Origin: VRUE01 sp963727465
GTDB taxonomy: Bacteria > Actinomycetota > Thermoleophilia > Solirubrobacterales > 70-9
Assembly (NCBI GenBank): GCA_963727465.1
Contig: CAVSGL010000019.1
Coordinates: forward strand, 62,001-126,000
Direction of reading: 5' to 3'
Length of the DNA stretch: 64,000 nt
Shown here: in pieces, positions 1-7,504 of the stretch
How positions within the stretch are numbered: the first letter of the stretch is position 1
Layout: each line of letters starts with the position of its first letter
Position numbers and translations under genes: made by a program
The notes under the pieces: model-generated
What the model saw: only the letters and a program-made list of their open reading frames with translations
Told to the model about the DNA's origin: nothing
Databases searched by the model: none

Positions 1-153
1 GGTCGGCGCCAGCGCGTCGCCGGCGGAGATCGGTTCGGAGGCGAGGCCGATTTGGCGGCTCGCCAGGTTGCTGGCGGCGATCGCGACGACGACCGCCACG
101 GCGATGCCGAGCAGGGCGAGGCCGATCCATTTGAGCGTCGCGGCGGAGGTCAT
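1..153 (-). CDS. Partial N-terminus of a small membrane-anchored protein
   Basis: The gene starts at the ATG complementary to 151-153 and runs off the left edge of the window, so only about 50 residues are visible. They begin MTSAATLKWIGLALLG and form one hydrophobic segment (about residues 8-30), which suggests a membrane anchor or uncleaved signal followed by an exported region. The start overlaps the stop of the upstream histidine kinase gene (ATGA), so the two are probably translationally coupled and this protein belongs to the same two-component operon. Its function cannot be told from the visible part; a periplasmic effector or modulator of the kinase would fit, but that is inference. 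Confidence 0.5.
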   Translation of the reverse strand, partial: MTSAATLKWIGLALLGIAVAVVVAIAASNLASRQIGLASEPISAGDALAPT

Positions 154-1517
154 CGTTCCGGCACCTCTATGACAGCACGCAGGCCGCCCCCGTCGCGGTT
201 GGCGAGGGTCACGTCGCCGCCCCACTGGCGGGTCAGCTCACGGGCGATCGGCAGCCCGAGCCCGGTGCCGCTCGGCCCGTGGCGGCCGGCGCTGCCGCGG
301 CTGAAGCGCTCGAACACCGCGTCCGCCTCGCCCGGCTCGAGCCCCGGGCCGCGGTCGAGGACCTCGACCCGTCCCGGCCCCGTGGCGATCGTCACGGCCG
401 AGCCGGCGGGCGAGTAGCGCAGCGCGTTCTCGACCAGGGCGTCGATCGAGCGGTCGAGGTCGGGCCGGGCGCACCAGGCGCTCGCCGCGCCGTCGTTTGC
501 GGCCGCGAGCTCGATCCCGTGCTCCCCCGCGCTCTGCCGCCAGCGCTCCGCGGCGCGGCTCGCCGCGTCGCCGAGGTCGACCCGCTCGCCCGGAAGCTCG
601 TGCTCGCCGGCGCGGCTGAGGATCAGCAGCTCGTCGACGATCTGCGAGAGGCGGTCGATCTCGCGCATCGAGGCGTCGAGCTCGGCCGCCGTCGCCGCGT
701 CGCCCGCGGGCCGCGCGGCGAGGTTTTCGAGCCGCAGCCGCAGCCCGGTCAGCGGCGTGCGCAGCTGGTGCGAGGCGTCCGCGACGAAGTCCTGCTGGAC
801 CCGCAGCAGGCGCTTGATCCGCTGCGTCATCTCGTTGAAGGCGCGGCCGAGGGAGCGCTGCTCGGAGCTGCCTTCGATCGCGACGGAGGTGTCGAGCTCG
901 CCCTCGGCGACCTGGTGCGCGGCGCGGTCGAGGCGCCGGATCGGCTTGGCGATCTGGCGGGCGATCAGCGCTCCAGCGGCGAGGCCGAGCAGCAGCACGA
1001 CTCCGGCCAGCGCCGCGAGGTCGAGCAGCGAGGTGCGCACGGCGCGGTTCACCGCGGAGACGCTCTGGGTGATTCGCACGGCGCCGGCGGGCCGGCCGTG
1101 CTCGAGCACCGGCACGGCCGTGGCGAGGATCTCGGCGCCGAGCGTGCTGCTGTTGCGGCTGATCTGCTCGCCGTTGCCGCGCAGCGCGGCGCGGATCTCG
1201 GGCCGGCTGGCGTAGCTGCGCCCGGAGGGAGCGCCGGCCGAGTCGGCGAGCAGCCGGCCGCTGCCGTCGACCACGATCACCCTGCCGCGCACGCTTTCGG
1301 CGGAGATTCGGGCGAGCCGCCGCAGGCCGCTGCTCTGCGGCGGGTCGATCAGCTCCGACGCGGTCGCCGCGACCACGTCTGCCTGGCTGCGCGCCTGGCC
1401 CTTGACCTCGGAGTCGACGCGGTCGCGCAGGCTGACCGCAAGCGGCACGCCGAGGGCGATCAGCGCCAGCAGCAGGACGTAGGCGAGCGCCAGCAGCAGC
1501 GTCGCGCGCAGGCTCAT
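150..1517 (-). CDS. Sensor histidine kinase, two-component system
   Basis: A membrane-bound kinase of 455 residues. A first membrane segment (about 7-28), an extracytoplasmic sensor region (about 30-162) and a second membrane segment (about 166-186) are followed by a HAMP linker (about 187-240). The phosphoacceptor H-box is DASHQLRTPLT with His250. The ATPase core shows the N-box (LVENALRYSP, Asn364), the G1 box DRGPGLE (388-394) and the G2 box GTGLGLPIA (417-425), so it should be catalytically competent. It lies 6 bases downstream of the response regulator, forming a typical regulator-kinase operon. The signal sensed is unknown: the sensor region shows no domain I recognise. Confidence 0.93.
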   Translation of the reverse strand: MSLRATLLLALAYVLLLALIALGVPLAVSLRDRVDSEVKGQARSQADVVAATASELIDPPQSSGLRRLARISAESVRGRVIVVDGSGRLLADSAGAPSGRSYASRPEIRAALRGNGEQISRNSSTLGAEILATAVPVLEHGRPAGAVRITQSVSAVNRAVRTSLLDLAALAGVVLLLGLAAGALIARQIAKPIRRLDRAAHQVAEGELDTSVAIEGSSEQRSLGRAFNEMTQRIKRLLRVQQDFVADASHQLRTPLTGLRLRLENLAARPAGDAATAAELDASMREIDRLSQIVDELLILSRAGEHELPGERVDLGDAASRAAERWRQSAGEHGIELAAANDGAASAWCARPDLDRSIDALVENALRYSPAGSAVTIATGPGRVEVLDRGPGLEPGEADAVFERFSRGSAGRHGPSGTGLGLPIARELTRQWGGDVTLANRDGGGLRAVIEVPER

Positions 1518-1523
1518 CGCCGT

Positions 1524-2232
1524 CTACTTCCCGGGCGCGGCGAAGCGGAAGCCGACGCCCCGCACGGTCTCGATGTAGGCGGGGTCGGCCGGGTCGTCGC
1601 CGAGCTTGCGGCGCAGCCAGCCGATGTGCACGTCGAGCGTCTTGGTCGAGCCGAACCAGTTGACGTCCCAGACGCGGGACATCAGGTCCTCGCGGGTGAC
1701 GACGTGGCCGGCGTGGCGCATCAGCTCGGCCAGCAGGTCGAACTCCTTGCGCGAGAGCTCGAGCTCCTCGCCGCGCAGGCGGGCGATCCGCGCCGCCGGA
1801 TCGAGCTCGAGCTCGCCGATCTGGATCGGGGTCGAGCCGGTGTCGCCGTCCCGGCTCCCGCTGCGCCGCAGCACGGCGCGGATCCGCGAGATCACCTCGG
1901 CGGCGCTGAACGGCTTGACCACGTAGTCGTCGGCGCCGAGCTCGAGGCCGACGATCTTGTCCATCTCGGTGCCGCGTGCGGTCAGCATCACGATCGGCAC
2001 GTCGGAACGGCGGCGCAGCTCGCGGCAGACGTCGCGCCCGTCGCCGTCGGGCAGGGCGAGGTCGAGCATCACCAGGTCCGGCTCCGCTCCGCTCGGCGAG
2101 CTCGAGGGCGCCCGCCGCGGTGGCGGTCACGACGGGCTCGAAGCCGGCCCGCTCCAGCGCCTCGGCGAACGGCCCGGAGATCGACTGCTCGTCCTCGACG
2201 ACCAGGATCTTTGCGCTCACCGCCGCTGGCAT
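1524..2232 (-). CDS. OmpR/PhoB-family response regulator, with apparent frameshift
   Basis: The first 49 codons from the ATG at 2230-2232 encode the start of a receiver domain (ILVVEDEQ, acidic pair E13/D14). Translation then leaves frame. The remainder, with phosphoacceptor Asp in VMLDLALPDGDG, the conserved Thr/Ala in MLTARG, Lys in VVKPF and a C-terminal winged helix (RKEFDLL through VRGVGFRF), is in the next frame. Skipping one base near 2085 in a repeated ctccgctccgct tract restores ERS-EPDLVMLDL without a gap. Either this is a sequencing or assembly error, or the gene is broken. Apart from the shift the protein is complete (about 236 residues) and would partner the kinase just downstream. 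Confidence 0.85.
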
Positions 2233-2370
2233 GGAGCCACTGTAGCGGCGGAATTGCCCTGCTCATGTGGGTTATCCGCAGGTTTTGCCAAGGCTTTACC
2301 GGGCCCTCACACCGGCTTCAACGGCGACCGGGAAAACTCGCCTCGCAAGCTCAGCCGAGGGGGTATCGAA

Positions 2371-2820
2371 GTGACGAAGACGAGAATGAGAATCGCGACC
2401 GCGGTGACGATCGTCGGCCTGGCCGGCCTCGCCGGCTGGGCGATCAGCGCCGACCGCCGGCAGGCCGCGCAGGCGGTCGCCGAGAAGCCGATCGTGCGCA
2501 CGAAGGTGATCCGGCGCACGATCCACGTCACCAAGCACGCCAAGCCCAAGCACCCGGTCGCGGCGCCGCCGCCGGCCGCCGAATCGTCCTCGTCGCCGTC
2601 CGCCGCGGTCAGCACCGGCTCCAGCGGCGGCGGCTACTCCGAAGAACCGGTGACGACCGCGAGCAGCGGAAGCGGCGCCTCCGAAGAACCCGTGACCACC
2701 GCGACCAGCGGCTCCGGCTCCAGCGAACCGGTCACCACCGCGACCAGCGGCGCGGGCGGAGGCGGCGGAGAGTCGGAGGCCGAGTTCGAGGGCGGGGGCG
2801 AGGGCGGCGGCGATGACTGA
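2371..2820 (+). CDS. Small membrane-anchored Ser/Thr-rich repeat protein
   Basis: The GTG at 2371 is chosen because a strong ribosome site (gaggggg) lies 7 bases upstream. The product is about 149 residues: a short basic N-terminus, one membrane segment (about residues 8-24) and an exported low-complexity tail. The tail carries three imperfect copies of a unit like EEPVTTATSGSGSS and ends in a Gly/Glu/Asp-rich stretch. The juxtamembrane part (VRTKVIRRTIHVTK) resembles that of the next gene (VRKVIKRRVVTT), so the two look like diverged paralogues. It heads the operon with ApbE and a cytochrome-like reductase. Function unknown; a substrate or scaffold for that redox system is a guess. Confidence 0.6.
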   Translation: MTKTRMRIATAVTIVGLAGLAGWAISADRRQAAQAVAEKPIVRTKVIRRTIHVTKHAKPKHPVAAPPPAAESSSSPSAAVSTGSSGGGYSEEPVTTASSGSGASEEPVTTATSGSGSSEPVTTATSGAGGGGGESEAEFEGGGEGGGDD

Positions 2821-3109
2821 GAACCCGTCGCAGGCGAACGCCAGGGCGCCCCGCGCGCGCCGGCCCGGGCCGGCAACCGTGATCTGGGGATCGGTCGCCC
2901 TCTTCGCGGTGCTCTTCGCGCTCTTCACCTACCAGCTGAGCACGCCCGCCCAGCCGCGCCAGGATGTCCTCGTGCGCAAGGTGATCAAACGGCGGGTCGT
3001 CACCACCGTCGTGCCGACGCCGGGCGAATCGACCGTGACCGCCGGTCCGGCGGTCAGCTCGACCCAGTCCAGCGCCGGGGCCGCCCCGGTCACCACCGCC
3101 GCATCATGA
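2813..3109 (+). CDS. Small single-pass membrane protein, paralogue of the preceding gene
   Basis: A 98-residue protein with a basic Pro/Ala-rich cytoplasmic head, one membrane helix (about residues 24-44) and a short exported tail rich in Val, Thr and Ser (VVTTVVPTPGESTV, ending APVTTAAS). The gene starts 8 bases inside the end of the preceding gene and its stop overlaps the start of apbE (ATGA), so all three are coupled. The VRKVIKRRVVTT segment matches a similar stretch in the upstream protein. I do not recognise a family. Position in the operon suggests a role in the extracytoplasmic flavin/electron-transfer machinery, which is inference only. Confidence 0.55.
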   Translation: MTENPSQANARAPRARRPGPATVIWGSVALFAVLFALFTYQLSTPAQPRQDVLVRKVIKRRVVTTVVPTPGESTVTAGPAVSSTQSSAGAAPVTTAAS

Positions 3110-4092
3110 GCGAGCACGACGTCAGCTTCGACGCGATGGGCAGCCACGTCCGCTTCCTGATCGGCGATCCGCCCGAGGGCGCGCCCCCGGCCCGCGAGGC
3201 GGCCGAGGCGGCGCGCGAGTTCATCGCCGGGTTCGACCGCGAGCTCTCCCGCTTCAAGCCGGACAGCGAGCTCTCCCGCCTCAACGCCGACGAGCGCGAA
3301 CGCGTGCCGGCCTCGGAGCTGCTGCGCCGCGCGGTCAGCGCCGGCATCGAGGCCGCGGAGCGCAGCGGCGGCCTGGTCGATCCGACCCTCGTGCGCGAGA
3401 TCGAGGCGACCGGCTACACCGGCTCGCGCGCCGGCATGGCGGGCGCGCCGCTCGACGCCGCGCTGGCGCAGGCGCCGCCGCGCCGTCCCGCCAGGCCCTC
3501 TGCCGAGGCCAGGTGGCGCCGCATCGCGGTGGACGACGAGCGCGGTGAGGTCGTGCGGCCGCCGGGGGTGCTGTTCGACACCGGCGGCACCGGCAAGGGC
3601 CTCGCCGCGGACCTGGTCGCCGAGCGGCTGAAGGGCTACTCGCGCTTCGTCGTCGACTGCGGCGGCGACATCCGGATCGGCGGCAGCGACGCCCTGGTCC
3701 GTCCCTACGAGGTCTACGTCGAGCACCCGCTGAGCGGCGGGCGCGCCTTCGTCCTGCGGCTCAGCCGCGGCGGTGTCGCGACCTCCGGGCTCAACGTCCG
3801 CATCTGGCGCGACGCCGAGGGGCGCTACGCGCACCACCTGCTCGACCCGGCGAGCGGCGAGCCCGTCTGGACCGGGCTGATCGGCGCCACCGCGCTCGGC
3901 GAGACCGCGGTGGAAGCGGAGACGCTCTCCAAGACGGCGCTGCTCTCCGGTCCGGAGGGCGCGCGCGAAGCGCTCGCCGGGCAGGGCGGCCTGATCGTCC
4001 ACGACAGCGGCCGGGTCGAGCCGATCGGGCCGCTGGCGAAACCGCCGCGGGTCCGCCTGCCGCGGCGCGAGCCGAACGGAGCGTCCGCATGA
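3106..4092 (+). CDS. apbE: FAD:protein FMN transferase (ApbE family)
   Basis: ApbE enzymes use FAD to attach FMN covalently to a Thr or Ser of exported redox proteins, with Mg as cofactor. This 328-residue protein shows family hallmarks: an N-terminal FDAMGSHVRF start, DTGGTGKGLAADL (158-170), VDCGGDIR (183-190), VATSG (224-228), HHLLDPASGEP (243-253) and the C-terminal metal-binding segment GATALGETAVEAETLSKTAL. No signal peptide or lipobox is evident, which is unusual for bacterial ApbE, so it may act inside the cell or be exported differently. It is coupled by 4-base overlaps to genes on both sides. No classic FMN-binding substrate domain is encoded nearby; the small upstream proteins or the membrane reductase are candidate targets. 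Confidence 0.88.
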   Translation: MSEHDVSFDAMGSHVRFLIGDPPEGAPPAREAAEAAREFIAGFDRELSRFKPDSELSRLNADERERVPASELLRRAVSAGIEAAERSGGLVDPTLVREIEATGYTGSRAGMAGAPLDAALAQAPPRRPARPSAEARWRRIAVDDERGEVVRPPGVLFDTGGTGKGLAADLVAERLKGYSRFVVDCGGDIRIGGSDALVRPYEVYVEHPLSGGRAFVLRLSRGGVATSGLNVRIWRDAEGRYAHHLLDPASGEPVWTGLIGATALGETAVEAETLSKTALLSGPEGAREALAGQGGLIVHDSGRVEPIGPLAKPPRVRLPRREPNGASA

Positions 4093-4826
4093 GCGCCGAA
4101 GCGTCAACCACGCTCGCCACCCACGGCTGGTGGCTGGCGAGCCGCGCCTCGGGGCTGGTGGCGATGGTCCTGATCACGATCTCGGTCGGGATCGGGCTGG
4201 CGATGGCGGGCAGGGTGATGCGCCGTCCCGGCCTCTCGAAGAAGCTGCTGGCGCTGCACGAGCACACGGCCGTCGCCGGCATCGTGGCGATCGCCGTGCA
4301 CGGCATCACCCTGCTCGGCGACCCCTGGCTCAACCCGGGCGTCGCCGGGATCGCGGTCCCGTTCACGATGTCGTTCAAGCCGCTGTTCACCGGCCTCGGC
4401 ATCGTCGGCGGCTACCTCGCGGCGCTGCTCGGGCTGAGCTTCTACTTCCGCAAGCGGATCGGGGCGAAGCTCTGGCGCAAGGCGCACCGGGCGACCGTGT
4501 TGGTCTACCTGCTCGGCCTCGTGCACGCCTTCGGCAGCGGCACCGACGCCTCCGCCGTCTGGTTCCGCTGGTGGGTTGTCTTTACCGCACCCTTGATCGG
4601 TGGACTTTTTGCCTATCGGCTCGCCCACTCCATCGCCCGGGCACCCGCGGATGACGCATCTCACCGGCGCCGGATCGGCACGCGCCTCCTCACGAATAGC
4701 GCTGCTATTCGCTCGTCGGCGCGCACCACCCGGCTTGGCGAGGCCGCGCCCCCGCGAGCACCCGTGCTCGGAGTGGACGACCCGCTAGGCCGTGGGCGGT
4801 CTTTTCCCCTAACTGAGGAGGCGTAA
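4089..4826 (+). CDS. Ferric-reductase-like multi-helix membrane protein
   Basis: A 245-residue membrane protein with about five or six hydrophobic helices and several His residues within or near helices (HEHTAVAG, VHGITL, KAHRATV, GLVHAF). This pattern fits the haem-binding ferric reductase/cytochrome b-like fold. It probably carries electrons across the membrane between the cytoplasmic ferredoxin/reductase encoded next and an exported acceptor. The last ~60 residues after IARAPADD are polar, low in conservation and encoded across a perfect palindrome at 4693-4711, suggesting an inserted element has extended the C-terminus. The stop overlaps the next start (TAATG), with a gaggagg ribosome site just before. 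Exact substrate unknown. Confidence 0.75.
   Translation: MSAEASTTLATHGWWLASRASGLVAMVLITISVGIGLAMAGRVMRRPGLSKKLLALHEHTAVAGIVAIAVHGITLLGDPWLNPGVAGIAVPFTMSFKPLFTGLGIVGGYLAALLGLSFYFRKRIGAKLWRKAHRATVLVYLLGLVHAFGSGTDASAVWFRWWVVFTAPLIGGLFAYRLAHSIARAPADDASHRRRIGTRLLTNSAAIRSSARTTRLGEAAPPRAPVLGVDDPLGRGRSFPLTEEA
4693..4711. repeat. Palindrome with AATAGCGCTGCTATT core, copy 1
   Basis: Two 8-base arms (cgaatagc / gctattcg) are separated by gct. The same 15-base core occurs again at 53008-53022 inside a 10-bp stem. This copy lies in the 3' part of the ferric-reductase-like gene and is translated as part of its atypical tail. A dispersed palindromic element is the simplest reading. Confidence 0.55.
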
Positions 4827-6019
4827 TGAACGATTCCGGTGTCGTCATCGTCGGAGGGGGCCTGGCGGGGCAGCGCTGCGCCGAGGCCCTGCGGCGTCGC
4901 GGCTACGAGGGGCCGGTGCGGATGGTCTGCGCCGAGCCCGAGCCGCCGTACGACCGGCCGCCGCTCTCCAAGGAGATGCTGGCCGGGGAGAGCGCGGCGG
5001 AGGACCTCGCCCACCGGCCGTCCTGGTGGTACGAGGAGAAGCGGGTCGAGCTGCTGCTCGGCGTTCGCGCCGCGGGGCTCGATCCGACGGCCCGGCGCCT
5101 GCGACTCGACTCCGGCGCCGAGCTGCGCTACGGGCAACTGCTGATCGCCACCGGCGGCTCGGCCCGCCGCCTGCCGTTTCTCGAGGGCTTCGAGAACGTC
5201 CACTACCTGCGCACGCTCGCCGATGCGCGCCGCCTGCGCGGAGAGCTGCGCGCCGGCGCCCGCCTGGCGATCGTCGGCGCCGGCTTCATCGGTCAGGAGG
5301 TCGCGGCGACGGCGCGCCGTCTCGGCGCGGAGGTGACGATGCTGGAGGCGCTCGAGACGCCGCTGGCGCCGATCCTCGGCGCGGAGCTCGGCGCCTGGTT
5401 CGCCGGCCTGCACGCCGAGGAGGGCGTGACCGTGCTGACCGGGGCGATGCTGGAGGGCGCGCGCGGCGGCGGCAGGGCCGAGGAGCTGGTCCTCGCCGAC
5501 GGCAGGCGGCTCGCCTGCGACGCGGTCGTGGTCGGCGTCGGCACCCTTCCGGCGACCGCCTGGCTGGAGGGCAGCGGCTTGGAGCAGGGCGGCGTCCGCA
5601 CCGACGCGGCGGGCCGCACCGGGCTGCCCGCGGTCTTCGCCGCCGGCGACGCCTCGATTCCCTTCGAGCCGCGCTTCGGCGTCCACGCCCGCACCGAGCA
5701 CTGGGACGCCGCCGCCTGGCAGGGTTCCGCCGCGGCCAGGGCGATGCTCGGCGGGCACCCCGGCACGCCGCCGTTGCCGAGCTTTTGGAGCGACCAGTAC
5801 GGCCTGCGGATCCAGTACGTCGGCCACGCCCACCACGCCGACGCCGTCGCCTTCGACGGCGAGCCGGCGGAGCGCGACTTCGAGGCGGTCTTCACCCGAT
5901 CCGGGGTCCCCGTCGCCGGTCTCGCGGTCGGTCGCCCGCGGGCGATCCCGGCTCTGCGCAAGCGCATCGACCGCGGCCACTTCCCCGCCGCGGCCCAGAG
6001 AAAGGAGCGAGCAGCATGA
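4826..6019 (+). CDS. NAD(P)H-dependent ferredoxin reductase, FAD-binding
   Basis: A 397-residue flavoprotein of the putidaredoxin/rhodocoxin reductase type, expected to pass electrons from NAD(P)H through FAD to a small ferredoxin. The N-terminal FAD motif is VVIVGGGLAGQRCAEALR, followed by the PYDRPPLSKEML signature of this family. The NAD(P) motif is AIVGAGFIGQEVAATARRLG (about 150-169), and VFAAGDAS near 270 is the second FAD-contact motif. A C-terminal reductase domain (from about residue 310, DQYGLRIQYVG) completes it. The gene overlaps the upstream membrane protein (TAATG) and the ferredoxin downstream (ATGA). The operon therefore supplies the full cytoplasmic electron-transfer chain. 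Confidence 0.9.
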   Translation: MNDSGVVIVGGGLAGQRCAEALRRRGYEGPVRMVCAEPEPPYDRPPLSKEMLAGESAAEDLAHRPSWWYEEKRVELLLGVRAAGLDPTARRLRLDSGAELRYGQLLIATGGSARRLPFLEGFENVHYLRTLADARRLRGELRAGARLAIVGAGFIGQEVAATARRLGAEVTMLEALETPLAPILGAELGAWFAGLHAEEGVTVLTGAMLEGARGGGRAEELVLADGRRLACDAVVVGVGTLPATAWLEGSGLEQGGVRTDAAGRTGLPAVFAAGDASIPFEPRFGVHARTEHWDAAAWQGSAAARAMLGGHPGTPPLPSFWSDQYGLRIQYVGHAHHADAVAFDGEPAERDFEAVFTRSGVPVAGLAVGRPRAIPALRKRIDRGHFPAAAQRKERAA

Positions 6020-6222
6020 CCTACATCGCGAAAGTCGATCCCGACGAGTGCAGCGCCCACGGCGACTGCGTCGACGTCGCCCCGCAGGTATTCCGCCTCG
6101 ACGACGTCGCCGAGGTCATCGGCAGCGGCCCCGACGAGCTGATGCTCGAGGCCGCCGAAGCCTGCCCGGCGGTGGCGATCTCGATCCTCGACGGCGAGAC
6201 GGGCGAGACCGTCTTCCCGTGA
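6016..6222 (+). CDS. Small ferredoxin with CxxHxxC cluster motif
   Basis: A 68-residue soluble ferredoxin whose ATG overlaps the stop of the reductase gene. Cluster ligands are C-S-A-H-G-D-C near residues 13-19 and a C-terminal Cys-Pro (EACPAVAI). The second Cys of a canonical CxxCxxC set is replaced by His. This matches the family of actinobacterial single-cluster ferredoxins (CX2XX2C...CP) that usually hold a [3Fe-4S] cluster and serve cytochromes P450 or other oxidoreductases. Here the likely partners are the reductase just upstream and the membrane cytochrome-like protein. A P450 gene at 26.9-28.2 kb is another possible client. Confidence 0.88.
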   Translation: MTYIAKVDPDECSAHGDCVDVAPQVFRLDDVAEVIGSGPDELMLEAAEACPAVAISILDGETGETVFP

Positions 6223-6232
6223 ACGGCCCACC

Positions 6233-6275
6233 GCGGTCGAGGTTTTCGCCGGATAGCGGTTGAAACCTCGACCGC
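6233..6275. repeat. 43-nt dispersed palindromic element, copy 1
   Basis: An almost perfect hairpin: 13-base arms starting gcggtcgaggttt and ending aaacctcgaccgc flank a loop containing ggatagcg. It sits between two convergent genes (ferredoxin and M48 protease), where it could end transcription from both sides. Ungapped relatives occur at 31675, 33326 and 53513; the loop motif atagcg and the arms are shared. Confidence 0.8.
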
Positions 6276-6292
6276 GCTCGAGTCGTCTGTCC

Positions 6293-7504
6293 CTAACGCA
6301 CCCCTTCTTTCCACGCTTTCGCCATCGCGATCCGCTGCGCGATCGTCGGGTGGGATCCGTAGAGGACGTACATCCAGGTCGGCGGGTCGGGGTCGCTGAG
6401 GCTGGCGGTCGAAAGGTGGCGCAGCAGTTCGCGGTCGGCGGCGGGGTCGTGGGTCGTTTCCAGCGCCGCCCAGTCGGCGGCTGCCTCCTGGCGGCGGCTG
6501 ACGACGTTGAACAGCGGCGTGGCGAGCAGCTGTAGGGCGACGAGGACGAGCAGCGCGACCGGCACGGCCTCGGGCCGGGCGAGGCCGCCGCGCCCCCGCG
6601 TGAACAGCGCGATCAGCGCCGTCGCGGGAATCAGGAAGAGCGCCGTCCAGCCGACCCCCTTGAGGACGTCGTGGCGGGCGAGGTGGCCGAACTCGTGGGC
6701 GAGCACGACGCGCAGTTCGGCATTGTCGAAGCGGCCGTCCAGCAGCGTGTCCCAGAGGACCACCGTGCCGGTCGGCCCGAGGCCGGTCGCCTCGGCGTTC
6801 GGCGCGGTCGTGAAGCGATGGACGTCCTCGACCTCGAGCCGCGTGCCGGAGAGCCCCTGCTCGCGTTCGAGCTGTCTCGCTGCGGCGACGAGGCGCGGCC
6901 GCTCCAGCGGGTGGGCGCCGGGGATCAGGTAGGGGCCGAGGAAGACGAAGAGCAGCGCGAGCGCGGCGAAGATCGGCGTCGCGACCGCCCACCACGAGCG
7001 GCGCAGCAGGCCGGCCAGGCCCATCGCCACCGCCAGCGCCGCCGAGACGAAGAGGAACTCCGAGCCGAGCGAGAGGAAGCTGTCGACGATCCAGGTCACG
7101 TAACCCTGGTGCGAGACGTCGTGGCGGCGCTGCCACCAGACCGCCGCCAGGCCGAACGGCACCTCGGCCAGCCAGACGATCGCGAAGCCGAGCATGCCGA
7201 GCAGGATTCCGGTGCCGACGCGGCCGGCGGCGGACTCGCGCATCAGGCGGTGCCCGCGGCGGGCGTAGACGATCAGCACGGCGAGCAGCGTCAGCGTCGC
7301 CAGCAGGCCGTCGATCGCCAGGAAGCGCTCGTAGTCGGCGCTGCGCGCGAGGAAAGAGTCGCTGAAGAAGCGGTCCACCTCGACGTGGGGGAGATGCGCC
7401 GGCCCCGGGTCGGTCGAAGCCCAGAGCGCGTATGCCGCCCAGGCCCAGAGCGCGGCGACCGCGAGCAGGGCCGCAGCGGCGACCCAGGACTTCCTACGGC
7501 TCAT
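6293..7504 (-). CDS. M48-family (Ste24-like) membrane metalloprotease
   Basis: A 403-residue integral membrane zinc peptidase with the CAAX-protease/Ste24 layout: about six hydrophobic segments, the catalytic HEFGH at residues 270-274, and the downstream third zinc ligand in RRQEAAADWAAL (Glu340). The loop NAEATGLGPTGTVVLWDTLL before the active site is characteristic of Ste24-type members. In bacteria such proteins act in membrane protein quality control or peptide processing; the substrate here is unknown. Its 5' end overlaps the 3' end of the DUF4389 gene by 11 bases, so the two are probably co-transcribed. Confidence 0.9.
   Translation of the reverse strand: MSRRKSWVAAAALLAVAALWAWAAYALWASTDPGPAHLPHVEVDRFFSDSFLARSADYERFLAIDGLLATLTLLAVLIVYARRGHRLMRESAAGRVGTGILLGMLGFAIVWLAEVPFGLAAVWWQRRHDVSHQGYVTWIVDSFLSLGSEFLFVSAALAVAMGLAGLLRRSWWAVATPIFAALALLFVFLGPYLIPGAHPLERPRLVAAARQLEREQGLSGTRLEVEDVHRFTTAPNAEATGLGPTGTVVLWDTLLDGRFDNAELRVVLAHEFGHLARHDVLKGVGWTALFLIPATALIALFTRGRGGLARPEAVPVALLVLVALQLLATPLFNVVSRRQEAAADWAALETTHDPAADRELLRHLSTASLSDPDPPTWMYVLYGSHPTIAQRIAMAKAWKEGVR

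Noticed and set aside
238..2232. Long open frame of 664 codons antisense to or across the two-component genes
   Set aside because: It is Arg/Pro-rich frame shadow caused by high GC; only its first 49 codons are real, as the start of the response regulator.
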